DNA of 64,000 nucleotides from Thalassomonas viridans (GCF_000948985.2 NZ_CP059733.1:3038001-3102000), one strand, 5' to 3'; numbered from the stretch's first letter, positions 25,926 through 34,401 are shown. A program made the numbers and translations. Notes: generated by a model not told the origin, from the sequence alone.

Positions 25926-26417
25926 ATGTACAAAGGCAGTTATTTAACAAAAGAAATTAAAGTGTTTTTTAATCGTATGGGTGAGTACGATGAACCATTT
26001 TTTATGTTGCTTAAATATGAATGCGATAGCGCTATAATAAAGAAGATTATCGACAACTCCTTCGAAGATCATGCTCCGCAGTGGAGTGTTTTTGATCTTG
26101 ACAGCAATTTGGTTTTTTTAGCGGCAGAGTGCTCAGCAACAAATATACATTTAACCGCCAGTACTATCGGTTCATTTCTGGCTTCAGAACCTGAGCCGCC
26201 AATCGTGCATACCGCTATAGTTAAACATAATTGTTTAACTGAACCCGTAAACACCTTTAAATGCTGCTTTGAGCTGTTAAGCGAATTATCTGAAAACTAT
26301 GAAAATGAATCCGTATTTGATGTAAAAGAGGTTTCTGAATTTACATTAAATGAGCCCAGGGTAAGTGGTGGTATATTAACCCGGTGTAAAAGCGTGCTGC
26401 ATTCGTGGTTTAGGTAG
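25926..26417 (+). CDS. Hypothetical protein (163 aa)
   Basis: Soluble mixed alpha/beta protein with no recognised motif and no membrane segment. Starts at an ATG about 10 nt after an AAAAAGG stretch. Sits 162 bp after the previous hypothetical gene in the same direction, so the two might be co-transcribed. Function unknown. Confidence 0.6.
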   Translation: MYKGSYLTKEIKVFFNRMGEYDEPFFMLLKYECDSAIIKKIIDNSFEDHAPQWSVFDLDSNLVFLAAECSATNIHLTASTIGSFLASEPEPPIVHTAIVKHNCLTEPVNTFKCCFELLSELSENYENESVFDVKEVSEFTLNEPRVSGGILTRCKSVLHSWFR

Positions 26418-26585
26418 CGAGAGGCATTTTTAACCATTTTATGATATTAAAGCTAGCTGTGCCGTACGGCTATTCACTGACAGCAGCTTAAAATTGATCT
26501 GCGTTCAATCTGGATGTTATGCCTGTTAACGGCGTTATACCGCCAGGTTGAACACAAAATTCAGTAACAAGCTTGGGGGGATAAG

Positions 26586-26954
26586 GTGACAAATTATATC
26601 GACGGCTTCGTTCTGCCGGTGCCGCGCGACCAGCTACAGGTGTATAGAGAGGTCGTTGAAAAGGTTGCGGAGATTTGGAAGGAACATGGCGCACTCGATT
26701 ACTCAGAATATGTTGGTGACGATTCGAGTTTGGAGGGCACCCGGTCTTTCACTGATGCCGCCAACACAAAAGAGGATGAAGTGGTTATCTTTGGTTGGGT
26801 CGTATTCGAATCTCGCGAGGCGCGTGATCTTGCAAATAAAAAAGTCGCAGCCGATCCAAGGATGACGGATTTGATCAAGCCACTGACTGATACATCAAGG
26901 CCAATCTTTGATGCTGAACGTATGGTGTATGGCGGGTTCCGGCCGCTCGTTTAA
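26586..26954 (+). CDS. DUF1428 (YbaA-like) protein
   Basis: 122-aa dimeric alpha-beta-barrel-type protein of the DUF1428 family (E. coli YbaA). Start is GTG. The N-terminus YIDGFVLPVPRDQLQVYREV and the C-terminus DAERMVYGGFRPLV are family hallmarks, with VVIFGWVVFESREARD in the middle. Role unknown in all bacteria. The region upstream has a GGCGTTATAC core-like sequence, and a 5' fragment of a second copy is found at 30433-30482, so this may be a captured cassette. Confidence 0.9.
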   Translation: MTNYIDGFVLPVPRDQLQVYREVVEKVAEIWKEHGALDYSEYVGDDSSLEGTRSFTDAANTKEDEVVIFGWVVFESREARDLANKKVAADPRMTDLIKPLTDTSRPIFDAERMVYGGFRPLV

Positions 26955-27248
26955 TTGTCTAGCCAGAGCACTGCATAACAAGAGCTGCACTCGATATTTT
27001 TCCCGCTACTGAAGTGGCCCATTAGCAGGTAAGTCGCTTGAATCAATATGCAAATGTATTGTGCGCGAGACAGAGCCACTGCTACCTAAAAAGCCTGATA
27101 CTTTCGAATCTGAATTAGCCTAAGAGGCCACTTCACTGATTGAGGCGTTTCATGCGTCCAACATTTAATAGAGATACAACTTTAATTAGATGTTTAATGG
27201 TGTAAGCTAGGGGAGTACTTTCAACGTAATTATTCACAAGGAGTTGAT
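26955..27248. other. Intergenic with decayed attC-like sequence
   Basis: CTGCATAACAAGAGCTGC (26971 on) looks like the left half of an attC, and GGCGTTTCATGC (27143-27154) like the right half, with CGCTACTGAAGTGGCC / GGCCACTTCACTG as inner stem. The ~180-bp length is longer than usual. No gene seen. Confidence 0.4.
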
Positions 27249-28226
27249 ATGCCCAAGTATTGCACCAAGCAAAGTTGCCGTATGTTCAAAAACAATGCGG
27301 CCCAATTTGGAGCTAAATGTCTCATATGTAAAGGGCCTTTACAGGAAAAGGTGTTTGAGGTGAAAAAGGAGGTGGTGAAAGAGCTGAACTATCAGGAGTG
27401 GAAGGATGCGGCCCGGTATGCGGCTTTTTTTGGTCCTGATGTCGAATTGTTATCTCTCTGGAAAACAAACCAGTATCAGAAACTGGTGAAAAAATTTATT
27501 CAAAAGGAAAATGATACCCAGCAGAAGCTATATAAGCAAAAGTCGGTGGAAGTTGAAATTGATCCTAGCTATGTGCGGCAAATGGCAAAAAGCGGTGCTC
27601 GCAGGGCCAGGGGGGTTGATCTGGTCACGTCATGGGCAAACTATGTTAATACGGCATTACCTAAAATCTTTAATGCCGGTATCATCTATAACAATATTGA
27701 ATTACAGGCCTTTGACAATATTGTAAAAAAAATGCAGATCAAGGCTTCGGAGTTAAAGTCAGCCGGTAAGGTGATCTGTGGCGGCACCACTTGTAGTAGC
27801 TTTGATGGTATCGTGGTCGCCAACCTTTTGCTGGAAAAAAACGCTGACCTGCTCTTTTCTTTAGGGCACGAAACCGGTCATTATCTTGACTACAGTACCC
27901 GGGGGAAATTACCCGAATGTTTACTTCAGCAGTCGTTATTAGGGATGGAAGGGGATTATCTGGAAATGTGCAAGGGGGATGAACATGCCAAGGAGTATTT
28001 TGCTGATGCTTTTGCCACAGTGCTTCTTTTGGCGATGAAGAAAAGCCAAACCGAGATAGTTGATGCGGCTAAAGCTTTATTTAAAGGTAACACGGTGACA
28101 TCTGAGCACCCGAGCGGTCTTGATCGGGTTAAAAACATCAATAAAGTCTGTCAGCGTTATTTTAATACACCACAAAAAATCCAGCAATTTGGCCATGAAG
28201 GTTATTCAATCGGCACGAATCTTTAG
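27249..28226 (+). CDS. Zinc-ribbon protein with gluzincin-like metallopeptidase domain
   Basis: 325-aa protein. The N-terminus has a Cys cluster (CTKQSC...CLICKG) resembling a zinc ribbon. The C-terminal half contains LLFSLGHETGHYLDY (HExxH zinc motif, about residues 207-221) and, about 50 residues later, HAKEYFADAFATVLLL, where the E-x3-D pattern supplies the third ligand as in M48-like or minigluzincin peptidases. No membrane segment, so probably cytosolic. AAGGAG ribosome site. Substrate unknown. Confidence 0.78.
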   Translation: MPKYCTKQSCRMFKNNAAQFGAKCLICKGPLQEKVFEVKKEVVKELNYQEWKDAARYAAFFGPDVELLSLWKTNQYQKLVKKFIQKENDTQQKLYKQKSVEVEIDPSYVRQMAKSGARRARGVDLVTSWANYVNTALPKIFNAGIIYNNIELQAFDNIVKKMQIKASELKSAGKVICGGTTCSSFDGIVVANLLLEKNADLLFSLGHETGHYLDYSTRGKLPECLLQQSLLGMEGDYLEMCKGDEHAKEYFADAFATVLLLAMKKSQTEIVDAAKALFKGNTVTSEHPSGLDRVKNINKVCQRYFNTPQKIQQFGHEGYSIGTNL

Positions 28227-28452
28227 GGTTATACTCTGCTGATTTTATATAGTAGGAGCCTGTGGGAAAAGCTCCCGTTATCTTTATGAATACTGATACT
28301 TGCTGACGCTGCCTGGAATAAGGCAGGGCACCCAAATCTGTATTAACTATCAATAAAAATGGAATTAAGGTTACAGAAAAGGAATTCACCAAGACCATGG
28401 CATGCGCAGGTGTTGGTAGTGACGAAAAAGCGTTTGTTTTGATATTCTAATC

Positions 28453-28513
28453 TGCTAACAAACCTGTCAATAAGGACGCTCGTAAGCTCGCGCCTGTTAC
28501 GCGAGCGTTGTGC
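28453..28513 (+). other. attC-like recombination site C1
   Basis: TGCTAACAAACCTGTCAATAA at the left (VCR-like TAACAAAC) and CGCGAGCGTTGTGC at the right, with GGACGCTCG / CGAGCGT inner stem. 61 bp, good structure but core slightly off consensus. Confidence 0.65.
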
Positions 28514-28588
28514 AGCACTCCCCACTTTTATATCGTACTGATAAAAATGCTGTAGAGGGCTGCTGAGCCAAAATCAAAGCTAAGTGCT

Positions 28589-29467
28589 TTAGCTGTTTTT
28601 TATTTGCCTGGCTAGTTCGTCAATTCCTGCCAGAGGCTGACCTAAATGCTCATAGGTTTCTGCGGATACGAAACGCTCATCGAGACCGCCACAGACTTCC
28701 CAAATACGCCTTAGAAATGCTGCTTCGGTGGCAGGTAATCCTAATTCATTGACAGTTTCCAGAGGAAGTTTTTGGACCGAAACCTCTGGGTCATAAATCA
28801 TAAAGAAGCGCTGTGTCGCCTCCTGGAAGGTCATAGCCTCATGGCCTTGCACCGGGTATTTCTGATTTAACGCCCTGGGGTTCTCAATGGCCTGGTGAAT
28901 ATGCCTGGCAAGCTGAAAACTATTGGTAAAGAAAATTTTATGGGGAAGGTCACCAAATAAATAGAGCGCATTGTTGTCAACAAAACGGATAAATGAATCG
29001 GCAAAAAACGAGCAGTAGAAGAAGGTATATGGAATGCCCGAGTCTTCGATAAGTTTCATGCCGGCCTCCCTGATTTCGCGGGTTTCTATGGTGCCATTCA
29101 GGAAGAAATCGTCATGGAGCGATTCCAACCCGGCGATTTGCATAATGTGTTTAACCTTATTGGCCTTCGCCGCTTCAACAATGTTTTGTACGCCTTCTCT
29201 TTCTGTATAGAAGGGCAAATTCATATCTGTTGTTTCAGTATTGAGGTGTATGTATAGGGCGTCGGTTCCCTTGAGAGCGGTGATAAGGCTTTGTTTATCA
29301 CTTACGTCTCCCCCAACGATTTCTACGCTGTCTGGCAGTATTTTCTTCGCGTTTTCTGGATTGCGGGCAACGACCCGTACTGTTACTCCGTCATTGACGA
29401 GTTGCCGGGTGATAGTGGTGGACAGGAAACCTGTCGCTCCGATGATAGTAAGTTTTTTATTAGCCAT
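28589..29467 (-). CDS. NmrA-like NAD(P)-binding protein
   Basis: 292-aa atypical short-chain dehydrogenase of the NmrA family, with the Rossmann motif TIIGATGFLSTTITRQL at the very N-terminus and VRVVARNPENAKKI next. Such proteins are redox sensors or quinone/NAD(P)H oxidoreductases. The ATG at 29467 is chosen (AAGGATAACC site); the longer frame to 29533 would read through the promoter dyad. It is divergent from a MerR gene, whose product very likely controls it through the dyad at 29509-29530. Confidence 0.85.
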   Translation of the reverse strand: MANKKLTIIGATGFLSTTITRQLVNDGVTVRVVARNPENAKKILPDSVEIVGGDVSDKQSLITALKGTDALYIHLNTETTDMNLPFYTEREGVQNIVEAAKANKVKHIMQIAGLESLHDDFFLNGTIETREIREAGMKLIEDSGIPYTFFYCSFFADSFIRFVDNNALYLFGDLPHKIFFTNSFQLARHIHQAIENPRALNQKYPVQGHEAMTFQEATQRFFMIYDPEVSVQKLPLETVNELGLPATEAAFLRRIWEVCGGLDERFVSAETYEHLGQPLAGIDELARQIKNS

Positions 29468-29502
29468 GGTTATCCTTATGTGTTTAACAGAATATGACCG
29501 GA

Positions 29503-29533
29503 TGATAAACTGTTGGGTATACCCCACAGTCAA
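29503..29533 (-). promoter_or_regulatory. MerR-type promoter with 19-bp spacer
   Basis: On the minus strand a TTGACT -35 (29533-29528) and a TTATCA -10 (29508-29503) are 19 bp apart. The spacer holds a dyad, ACTGT-G-GGGTATACCC-A-ACAGT, with one central-arm mismatch pair. An over-long spacer with a dyad is the signature of MerR-activated promoters. Confidence 0.82.
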
Positions 29534-29550
29534 GAGCTTTTTTGCAAGAA

Positions 29551-29904
29551 ATGAAAATTAGTGAGCTTTGTAAACAAACTGGCTTGAGTAAAGATGGAAT
29601 TCGCCATTATGAACAGCTTGGCCTGATTCACTCGCAACGAAAGCCTGCAGGAACCCGTTACTATCAAGATTACGACGAAAATTCTATAGTGCGAATTGAG
29701 ATAATTCAATGCGGTAAATCTTGCGGCTTTACCCTGAAAGAGATTAAAAATATTTTTGATTGCACTGATAACGATGAGCTGTCTTTAGCAGAACTCCGGC
29801 CTTTTTTATTGCAAAAACTTGCAGAACTTGACTTAAAAGTTGCGGAAATCGAAAAAATGAGGGGGATAATCAAGCAGAACCTGGCTGGAGTGGATTGTCA
29901 GTAA
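29551..29904 (+). CDS. MerR-family transcriptional regulator
   Basis: 117-aa regulator with the MerR winged helix-turn-helix at the N-terminus (ISELCKQTGLSKDGIRHYEQLGLI) followed by TRYYQDYDENSIVRIEIIQ and a dimerisation helix. The C-terminus has a C-x-S-C near residue 60 and a final Cys, but not the metal-binding loop of MerR or CueR, so a metal effector is not supported. Start at ATG 29551; a TTG at 29542 is less likely. Controls the divergent NmrA-like gene by inference. Confidence 0.88.
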   Translation: MKISELCKQTGLSKDGIRHYEQLGLIHSQRKPAGTRYYQDYDENSIVRIEIIQCGKSCGFTLKEIKNIFDCTDNDELSLAELRPFLLQKLAELDLKVAEIEKMRGIIKQNLAGVDCQ

Positions 29905-30124
29905 ATGTAGGTTTTGCGGTGTTTGATAGAAAGGCAGGACTGATGCATTGAGTTGCCGCTTTAGTCAATGTTGGTATGTTCACTGTAATAATATAACCAT
30001 GAGGTGTCAGCAGCGCATGCAAGGCGTTCAGGCAGGGACAAATATTCCGTTGCTTCGCAACTTCGTATTGACCGCTTAGCTTGTCGTTAATATTATTATC
30101 TCTCAGATTTTTCAGGGAAAACTT

Positions 30125-30307
30125 ATGTCTAAGAAACAAATTAACTTCAATTCATATTTTTTAGCATCATTTATCTTTTTGCTGGTCGCTGTATTCAATT
30201 TCACCGAAGAGGATTTCGTTGGCATAAGTATTTTTGTTGGCTTGGCTATTGCGACATTTGTGTTGGGGTTTGTAAAACAAAAAAGCAAACTTCAGAAAAC
30301 TAAGTAA
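30125..30307 (+). CDS. Small two-helix membrane protein (60 aa)
   Basis: 60-aa protein with two hydrophobic stretches (FLASFIFLLVAVFNF and ISIFVGLAIATFVLGFV) and a basic C-terminus. Followed at 30318 by AATAAGGCCGTCAAC and at 30393 by CAAGGCGTTCAG, which may be a decayed attC. Preceded by a TTGCTTCGCAA hairpin and GTCGTTAAT, another core-like remnant. Likely a small cassette gene; function unknown. Confidence 0.55.
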   Translation: MSKKQINFNSYFLASFIFLLVAVFNFTEEDFVGISIFVGLAIATFVLGFVKQKSKLQKTK

Positions 30308-30432
30308 ATGGCATTAATAAGGCCGTCAACCATCGCCCACGTAAATGGGTTGGATCTTTGAACTGCTGAACGGTTCTCCGGATTGTTACAAGGCGTTCAG
30401 AAATGATTCTTAATGCCCGACAAAACAAACTC

Positions 30433-30482
30433 CAGTAATAAGATTGCAGGATAACGTGACGCATTATATCGACGGGTTCGTA
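30433..30482 (+). pseudogene. 5' fragment of a DUF1428 gene
   Basis: About 50 bp matching the leader, GTG start and first ~8 codons of the gene at 26586 (GTGACGCATTATATCGACGG against GTGACAAATTATATCGACGG). Similarity ends abruptly, and a GCGTTAGTGC core-like sequence follows at 30501-30510. Looks like a gene cut by arrival of the next cassette. Confidence 0.65.
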
Positions 30483-30534
30483 AACTCATTGTTGTTTCAA
30501 GCGTTAGTGCTTGCAGGTATATGAGAGGTCAAAA

Positions 30535-31218
30535 ATGAATTTAAGTCATTCAAGTCTTCATTATTACATAATGAAGCATATAGTCGATGAGGGAAGGGCA
30601 CCCAAAATAACGCAATTGTCCGGTGCGTTTGGAGTATCAACCAATGTAATGGTTGATGCCCTAAAATCTCTTCAGGACTATCACGGAGTGGTTTTGCATC
30701 CTGTATCTTCTGAGGTCTGGGTAATACATCCGTTTTCTACCGCACCGACAAATTTTTGGATCGAGTCCGAAAAAGGAAGTTGGTGGGGAAACTGTGCTTG
30801 GTGTTCATTAGGTGCAGCGGCACTGCTAGATTGTGATTTAACAATAACAACAACTTTGGGCGGTGAATCCAGGCAAATTATTATTGAAATAGCCGGCGGC
30901 CAAATAAAAAACCAAGATATCTTCATTCACTTCCCAATTCCTATGGTTAAAGCTTGGGACAACGTTACATATACTTGCAGCACTATGCTTATGTTTGAGT
31001 CAGAATCTGACATTGATGATTGGTGTGAACGCCATGGTATGGATAAGGGCGATGTTCAACCAATAAATAATGTATGGGAGTTTTCTAAGGTATGGTACGG
31101 GAATCATCTAAACCCTGAGTGGGTTAAATGGTCAGTGGATGAGGCAAAAGAAATTTTTGAGCGTTTCAAACTCGTAAATCCTATATGGAAAATGCCGTCA
31201 GACGGCAACAGGTTCTAG
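30535..31218 (+). CDS. MerB-like (alkylmercury lyase family) protein
   Basis: 227-aa protein with an N-terminal winged-helix-like region and a MerB-type C-terminal domain: GNCAWCSLGAAALL near residues 84-97 and VTYTCSTMLMFESESDIDDWCERHG near 150-175, the positions of the two essential MerB cysteines. In true MerB an Asp near the first Cys completes the site; here the Asp lies a few residues on (LLDCD), so lyase activity is uncertain. There is no mer operon around it. AGAGG ribosome site before ATG 30535; attC-like sequence follows the stop. Confidence 0.75.
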   Translation: MNLSHSSLHYYIMKHIVDEGRAPKITQLSGAFGVSTNVMVDALKSLQDYHGVVLHPVSSEVWVIHPFSTAPTNFWIESEKGSWWGNCAWCSLGAAALLDCDLTITTTLGGESRQIIIEIAGGQIKNQDIFIHFPIPMVKAWDNVTYTCSTMLMFESESDIDDWCERHGMDKGDVQPINNVWEFSKVWYGNHLNPEWVKWSVDEAKEIFERFKLVNPIWKMPSDGNRF

Positions 31219-31287
31219 CACTAACAAGTGGCTGCTAGGAACTTCATTACACCACGAACCATACCGCTCCAAAGCCAAAGGTTAGAC
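31217..31287 (+). other. attC-like recombination site C2
   Basis: AGCACTAACAAGTGGCTGC at the left and AAAGCCAAAGGTTAGAC at the right, with a perfect GTTRRRY box (GTTAGAC). Inner arms poorly paired. Confidence 0.55.
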
Positions 31288-31300
31288 TCAAGAGAAAAAT

Positions 31301-31804
31301 ATGATACCAACAATAGAAACTGAAAGGCTTAAGTTAGTTCCGCCAAGCCTGGAATGCTTTGATGCATATGAGAAGTTTTATACAGATGAAGAAGCATCGA
31401 AAATGTATGGCGGGCCTGTTAATAAAGAACAAGTTTGGGCTAGATTGAAAGCCGATCTGGGATCATGGCATTTATTAGGCTTTGGTGTCTGGGTAATCCA
31501 GTTGAAATCAGATAATAGCTATGTTGGCACTTGTGGTTTTTGGCAGGGTAAAGACTGGCCCAGAGAACTTACTTGGTGGGTAACACCTGAAGGGCGCGGA
31601 AAAGGTATAGCTACAGAAGCATCTAATGCAGCTTTGTTGCACGCTTATAACGAGTTCAAATGGGATGTAGTTGAAACCTATATGAATGACGAGAATGTTG
31701 CTGCGCGTGCCTTAGTAGAAAAGTTAGCTGGTAAAAAAGTCAGGCGGGAAAAGTTTAATGATGGTTTGAGTAGAGATATCTATGTATTACCTAAACCGGC
31801 CTGA
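31301..31804 (+). CDS. GNAT acetyltransferase, RimJ/RimL-like
   Basis: 167-aa acetyltransferase starting TIETERLKLVPPSLECFDAY, the standard opening of the RimJ/RimL ribosomal-protein acetyltransferase branch. The acetyl-CoA motif is TPEGRGKGIATEASNAALLHA (R-G-K-G-I-A), and the MNDENVAARALVEKLAGKKVRRE tail matches the NxxS/A-x-R-V-x-EK-lG consensus. Starts 13 bp after the GTTAGAC core, so probably a cassette. Substrate unknown. Confidence 0.9.
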   Translation: MIPTIETERLKLVPPSLECFDAYEKFYTDEEASKMYGGPVNKEQVWARLKADLGSWHLLGFGVWVIQLKSDNSYVGTCGFWQGKDWPRELTWWVTPEGRGKGIATEASNAALLHAYNEFKWDVVETYMNDENVAARALVEKLAGKKVRREKFNDGLSRDIYVLPKPA

Positions 31805-31869
31805 TAAACTAATTGCTCCTACCTCAATGCAGTTTTAGCGTTAAGTGACAGTGTTCAAAAAGGTTAGCT

Positions 31870-32160
31870 ATGATAAGCAGCGAATATATAGCAATCAGCC
31901 CTGATAACGAAAAGTTATCTTTGACTCTTGAGGTAGGGTTGCCGGAACCAGATCCAAATGGAGGCGATTATAGATGTAAAATTTGTGCTTTGGCTTTAGA
32001 AGTTGATGAGTATGTTTATGGCGTAGATGCCATTCAATCTTATTGCCTTGTATCAAAGCGATTGAAAATGCTATTTAGTCAGCTAATTTCTGAAGGTTGG
32101 AAATTTTATTTCCCAGGTTATCTTGATATGGAAATAGATTTTCTGGCTGGGTATTTTTAG
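31870..32160 (+). CDS. Hypothetical cassette protein (96 aa)
   Basis: 96-aa soluble protein with YRCKICALALEVDEYVYGVDAIQSY in the middle and an aromatic C-terminus. A core-like GCGTTAAGTG lies 30 bp upstream and an attC-like site begins 6 bp after the stop, so it is a cassette gene. No domain recognised. Starts at ATG 31870 after AAAAAGGTTAGCT. Confidence 0.65.
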   Translation: MISSEYIAISPDNEKLSLTLEVGLPEPDPNGGDYRCKICALALEVDEYVYGVDAIQSYCLVSKRLKMLFSQLISEGWKFYFPGYLDMEIDFLAGYF

Positions 32161-32166
32161 TAATAA

Positions 32167-32257
32167 ATATAACAAGCCGTAGCAATCATGCTCGTTGGTC
32201 GCTGGGGCAGTCAAAACACCGGGTTTATTTGTCTGCCCCTGTGCTGGGCGGTTATTA
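32167..32257 (+). other. attC-like recombination site C3
   Basis: ATATAACAAGCCGTAGCA at the left and GCTGGGCGGTTATTA at the right. Good inner stem GGGGCAG / CTGCCCC around the TCAAAACACCGGGTTTATTTG region. Confidence 0.72.
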
Positions 32258-32270
32258 CGGGCATCTTAAT

Positions 32271-32612
32271 ATGGGGAGTGAGTTGAAAAATATTATAGTC
32301 AGACCTCTTGAATGGCATTTAGCTTTTCTAGGCGTATTTGTTATTAGTTTGTTTTATTTGCAAATTGTTAGCACTCCTACTTTTCTTATGACTCTTGTCG
32401 GTATTTCAGCGTTCAACTACCTGGAATATGACACAGCATTAACTGTAGTTTATGGCTGTTCGTTTATAGGGCTAATTTTAGGCGTTTTATGGGCTGAACG
32501 AGTCAGGAGAACGCTAGGTATTGTAACTTTTACTGCTTATTTGCTTTCTACACCAGAAATTGATGGCTGGCGTGATTCAGCTGGCAATAAAATCCAGAGA
32601 AAAGTAACATAA
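32271..32612 (+). CDS. Small membrane protein (cassette)
   Basis: About 113 aa with membrane stretches HLAFLGVFVISLFYLQIV and TVVYGCSFIGLILGVLW and a polar tail (DGWRDSAGNKIQRKVT). The ATG at 32271 lies 14 bp after the attC core; a TTG at 32283 is nearer a GGGGAG ribosome site and could be the true start. The stop is followed by AACATAACAATTTAAT, a possible next attC. Unknown function. Confidence 0.6.
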   Translation: MGSELKNIIVRPLEWHLAFLGVFVISLFYLQIVSTPTFLMTLVGISAFNYLEYDTALTVVYGCSFIGLILGVLWAERVRRTLGIVTFTAYLLSTPEIDGWRDSAGNKIQRKVT

Positions 32613-32751
32613 CAATTTAATAAGTAAGGAAAAGCACTATACGGCATAACCCGTGCTGCACTCGAAATTTTCTCCGCTACGCTCCAAAATGCGGGTGAAC
32701 CAAAGTGTTAAGCTTACAATAATTCTATGCGCCAATATTGAGTAGTAACCG

Positions 32752-33051
32752 ATGAAACCTAAATTATTTGTTCTAAAAATGCCATTTGAGGATGGGCCAG
32801 GAAAAATGTGGATTTGTTCGCATTGTGCACTTATAGAAGGTGCATTATCCGTTAATACGCACTGGGAAGATGCTGTCGATGTTCGTCGAATTGACTTTCC
32901 TAAACCTCGGACAGAGGTAGTAGAACTATTAGGTGACAATAACCAATGGCTGCCAGTTCTTATATTGGAAAACAATAAAACTATTACTGACCCTGTAAAA
33001 ATAATTAATTATTTAGCAAATGAGTTTGGTGGTGCTGCGGTACATCTATAG
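32752..33051 (+). CDS. DUF3088 family protein
   Basis: 99-aa thioredoxin-fold-like protein of DUF3088. Diagnostic features are CSHCALIEGALSVN near the N-terminus with a C-x-x-C pair, VDVRRIDFPKPRTEVVELLGDNNQWLPVLIL, and a final IINYLANEFGGAAVHL. The C-x-x-C suggests redox or metal binding. Function not established for the family. Good start at ATG 32752; a possible cassette. Confidence 0.88.
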   Translation: MKPKLFVLKMPFEDGPGKMWICSHCALIEGALSVNTHWEDAVDVRRIDFPKPRTEVVELLGDNNQWLPVLILENNKTITDPVKIINYLANEFGGAAVHL

Positions 33052-33462
33052 TTAAAGCGAAGAACACGGTGGGAGTTCAATTGTTCAAGGTTGACTTGTT
33101 AACAATGCGGGTGATTGTCAATATTCTCTAGTCCCAATAGTATCAGGTAATTCTGTCTAACCAGTTAATGCGATTGAATTTATTATTAGGTGTTTTACCT
33201 GAAATGTAATAAAGTCAGTTAATTAAAATGTTATGTAAAAACGCTATGGCCGGAAAAAATTGCTGTATTCTTCTCTGGCGATTGGTCGTAAGTACCGTTT
33301 GACAGGAGTGCCATTGGCTTTTTGTACGGAACGCCTTACGACTTTGGTTATTGCTACGTCTCAATTACGTAACCGTGCCTCAAATATGTGCAGCAAGTTG
33401 CATTTAACTTACAACAAGTTACTCGCTGTTCAGACGGATATAACACTCATTAAGGAGTATAT
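33052..33462. other. Intergenic, no convincing gene
   Basis: AT-rich for the first 200 bp. A 68-codon frame at 33260-33466 has no ribosome site and overlaps repeat-like TTACAACAAGTTACTCGC (33409 on), which may be an attC remnant. AAGGAGTAT near the end is the ribosome site of the next gene. Confidence 0.4.
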
Positions 33463-33966
33463 GTGAAACACTCAATATTAATTTCAGCTTTTACACTGAT
33501 TTTTTCTTTTAATACTTATGCTGCAAACGACACTGACGCAGAAAAAAAGAAGTTGATAGAAGTTTTACTTGAACAAACAGGCCAGTCAGCAATAACTATA
33601 GGCAAACAGTTTTCCGATGCCTTTATTCAGCAGATGACAATGGTTTTAAAGCAATCTCAGCAAGACATAGATCCAAAAGCATTCGACATTTTGGAAGAAG
33701 AAATAAAATTAATTATTGATGAAGAGATCGTCCAAAACGGCGCGTTTAAAGAGTTGATGTTTCCTATCTATAGCAAGCACTTCACCGCGGCCGAGTTGAA
33801 GAAAATGATTGAACTGAATAATACCGAGTTCGGTAAAAAGATGATTAAGGTTATGCCGATGATCACACAGGAAGGCATGATGGCAGGGCAGCAGCTCGGG
33901 CAGCTCATAGGTCCAAAAATTCAAGCGCGTGTTGCCGCCCGGTTCCAGAAGGAAGGTATTCAGTAA
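33463..33966 (+). CDS. Exported DUF2059 protein
   Basis: 167-aa protein with a signal peptide (VKHSILISAFTLIFSFNTYA, cleaved after Ala) and a DUF2059 domain: YSKHFTAAELKKMIELNNTEFGKKMIKVMPMITQEGM is the diagnostic segment. Periplasmic; family role unknown. GTG 33463 is chosen because AAGGAG lies 7 nt upstream; the overlapping ATG at 33461 runs straight into a stop. Confidence 0.88.
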   Translation: MKHSILISAFTLIFSFNTYAANDTDAEKKKLIEVLLEQTGQSAITIGKQFSDAFIQQMTMVLKQSQQDIDPKAFDILEEEIKLIIDEEIVQNGAFKELMFPIYSKHFTAAELKKMIELNNTEFGKKMIKVMPMITQEGMMAGQQLGQLIGPKIQARVAARFQKEGIQ

Positions 33967-33967
33967 T

Positions 33968-34038
33968 AAGCTAAGGCCATCCATTTGACAGGTTTAACTG
34001 AGCTTTAGGCAGCAAATTATGGCGGTGACGACTATTAG
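33968..34038 (+). other. Decayed attC-like site C4
   Basis: AAGGCCATCCATTTGACAGG...GGCAGCAAATTATGGCGGTGACG closely follows site B2 (12410-12473), but the core has decayed to GACTATTAGG. Evidence that arrays B and C share a site family. Confidence 0.6.
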
Positions 34039-34047
34039 GTACCTACG

Positions 34048-34245
34048 GTGAGAGAGCGAATCTTTAGAGTTCTAGGGGGCGTATTAGGAACATTCTTTAT
34101 TCTCGCCGCTCCTTTGCAAATGATTTATGACGCCAGTATAACCAGTGTCGTAAGTTCGGTAATTTTAGGCGTTGTTTTTATTTATTATAGTGTAACAAAA
34201 AGCTCAATTATCAACGATATGCTAGAGAAATGGTTTCGTTGGTAA
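34048..34245 (+). CDS. Small membrane protein (65 aa)
   Basis: 65-aa protein with two membrane stretches (VLGGVLGTFFILAAPLQMIY and VVSSVILGVVFIYYSV). GTG start at 34048, just after the decayed attC; the start is supported only by position. A short charged C-terminus ends WFRW. Likely a small cassette gene. Function unknown. Confidence 0.55.
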   Translation: MRERIFRVLGGVLGTFFILAAPLQMIYDASITSVVSSVILGVVFIYYSVTKSSIINDMLEKWFRW

Positions 34246-34401
34246 TTGAGAGTATTAATGCGTATAGCAAGTGTCTATTATGGGAATTTTAATTATCAGC
34301 TGCCTCGCCCCTACACGGTAATTAAAGTTCCAAAAACATAATATGTTTTGATAGCTCCGGGCATATAGAAACTCCTTACCTTTGATATTTCTACCGGTAT
34401 A

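Noticed and set aside
28589..29533. Longer NmrA start at 29533
   Set aside because: Would place the MerR promoter dyad inside the coding sequence.
33260..33466. 68-aa frame before the DUF2059 gene
   Set aside because: No ribosome site; overlaps the DUF2059 start and looks like recombination-site debris.
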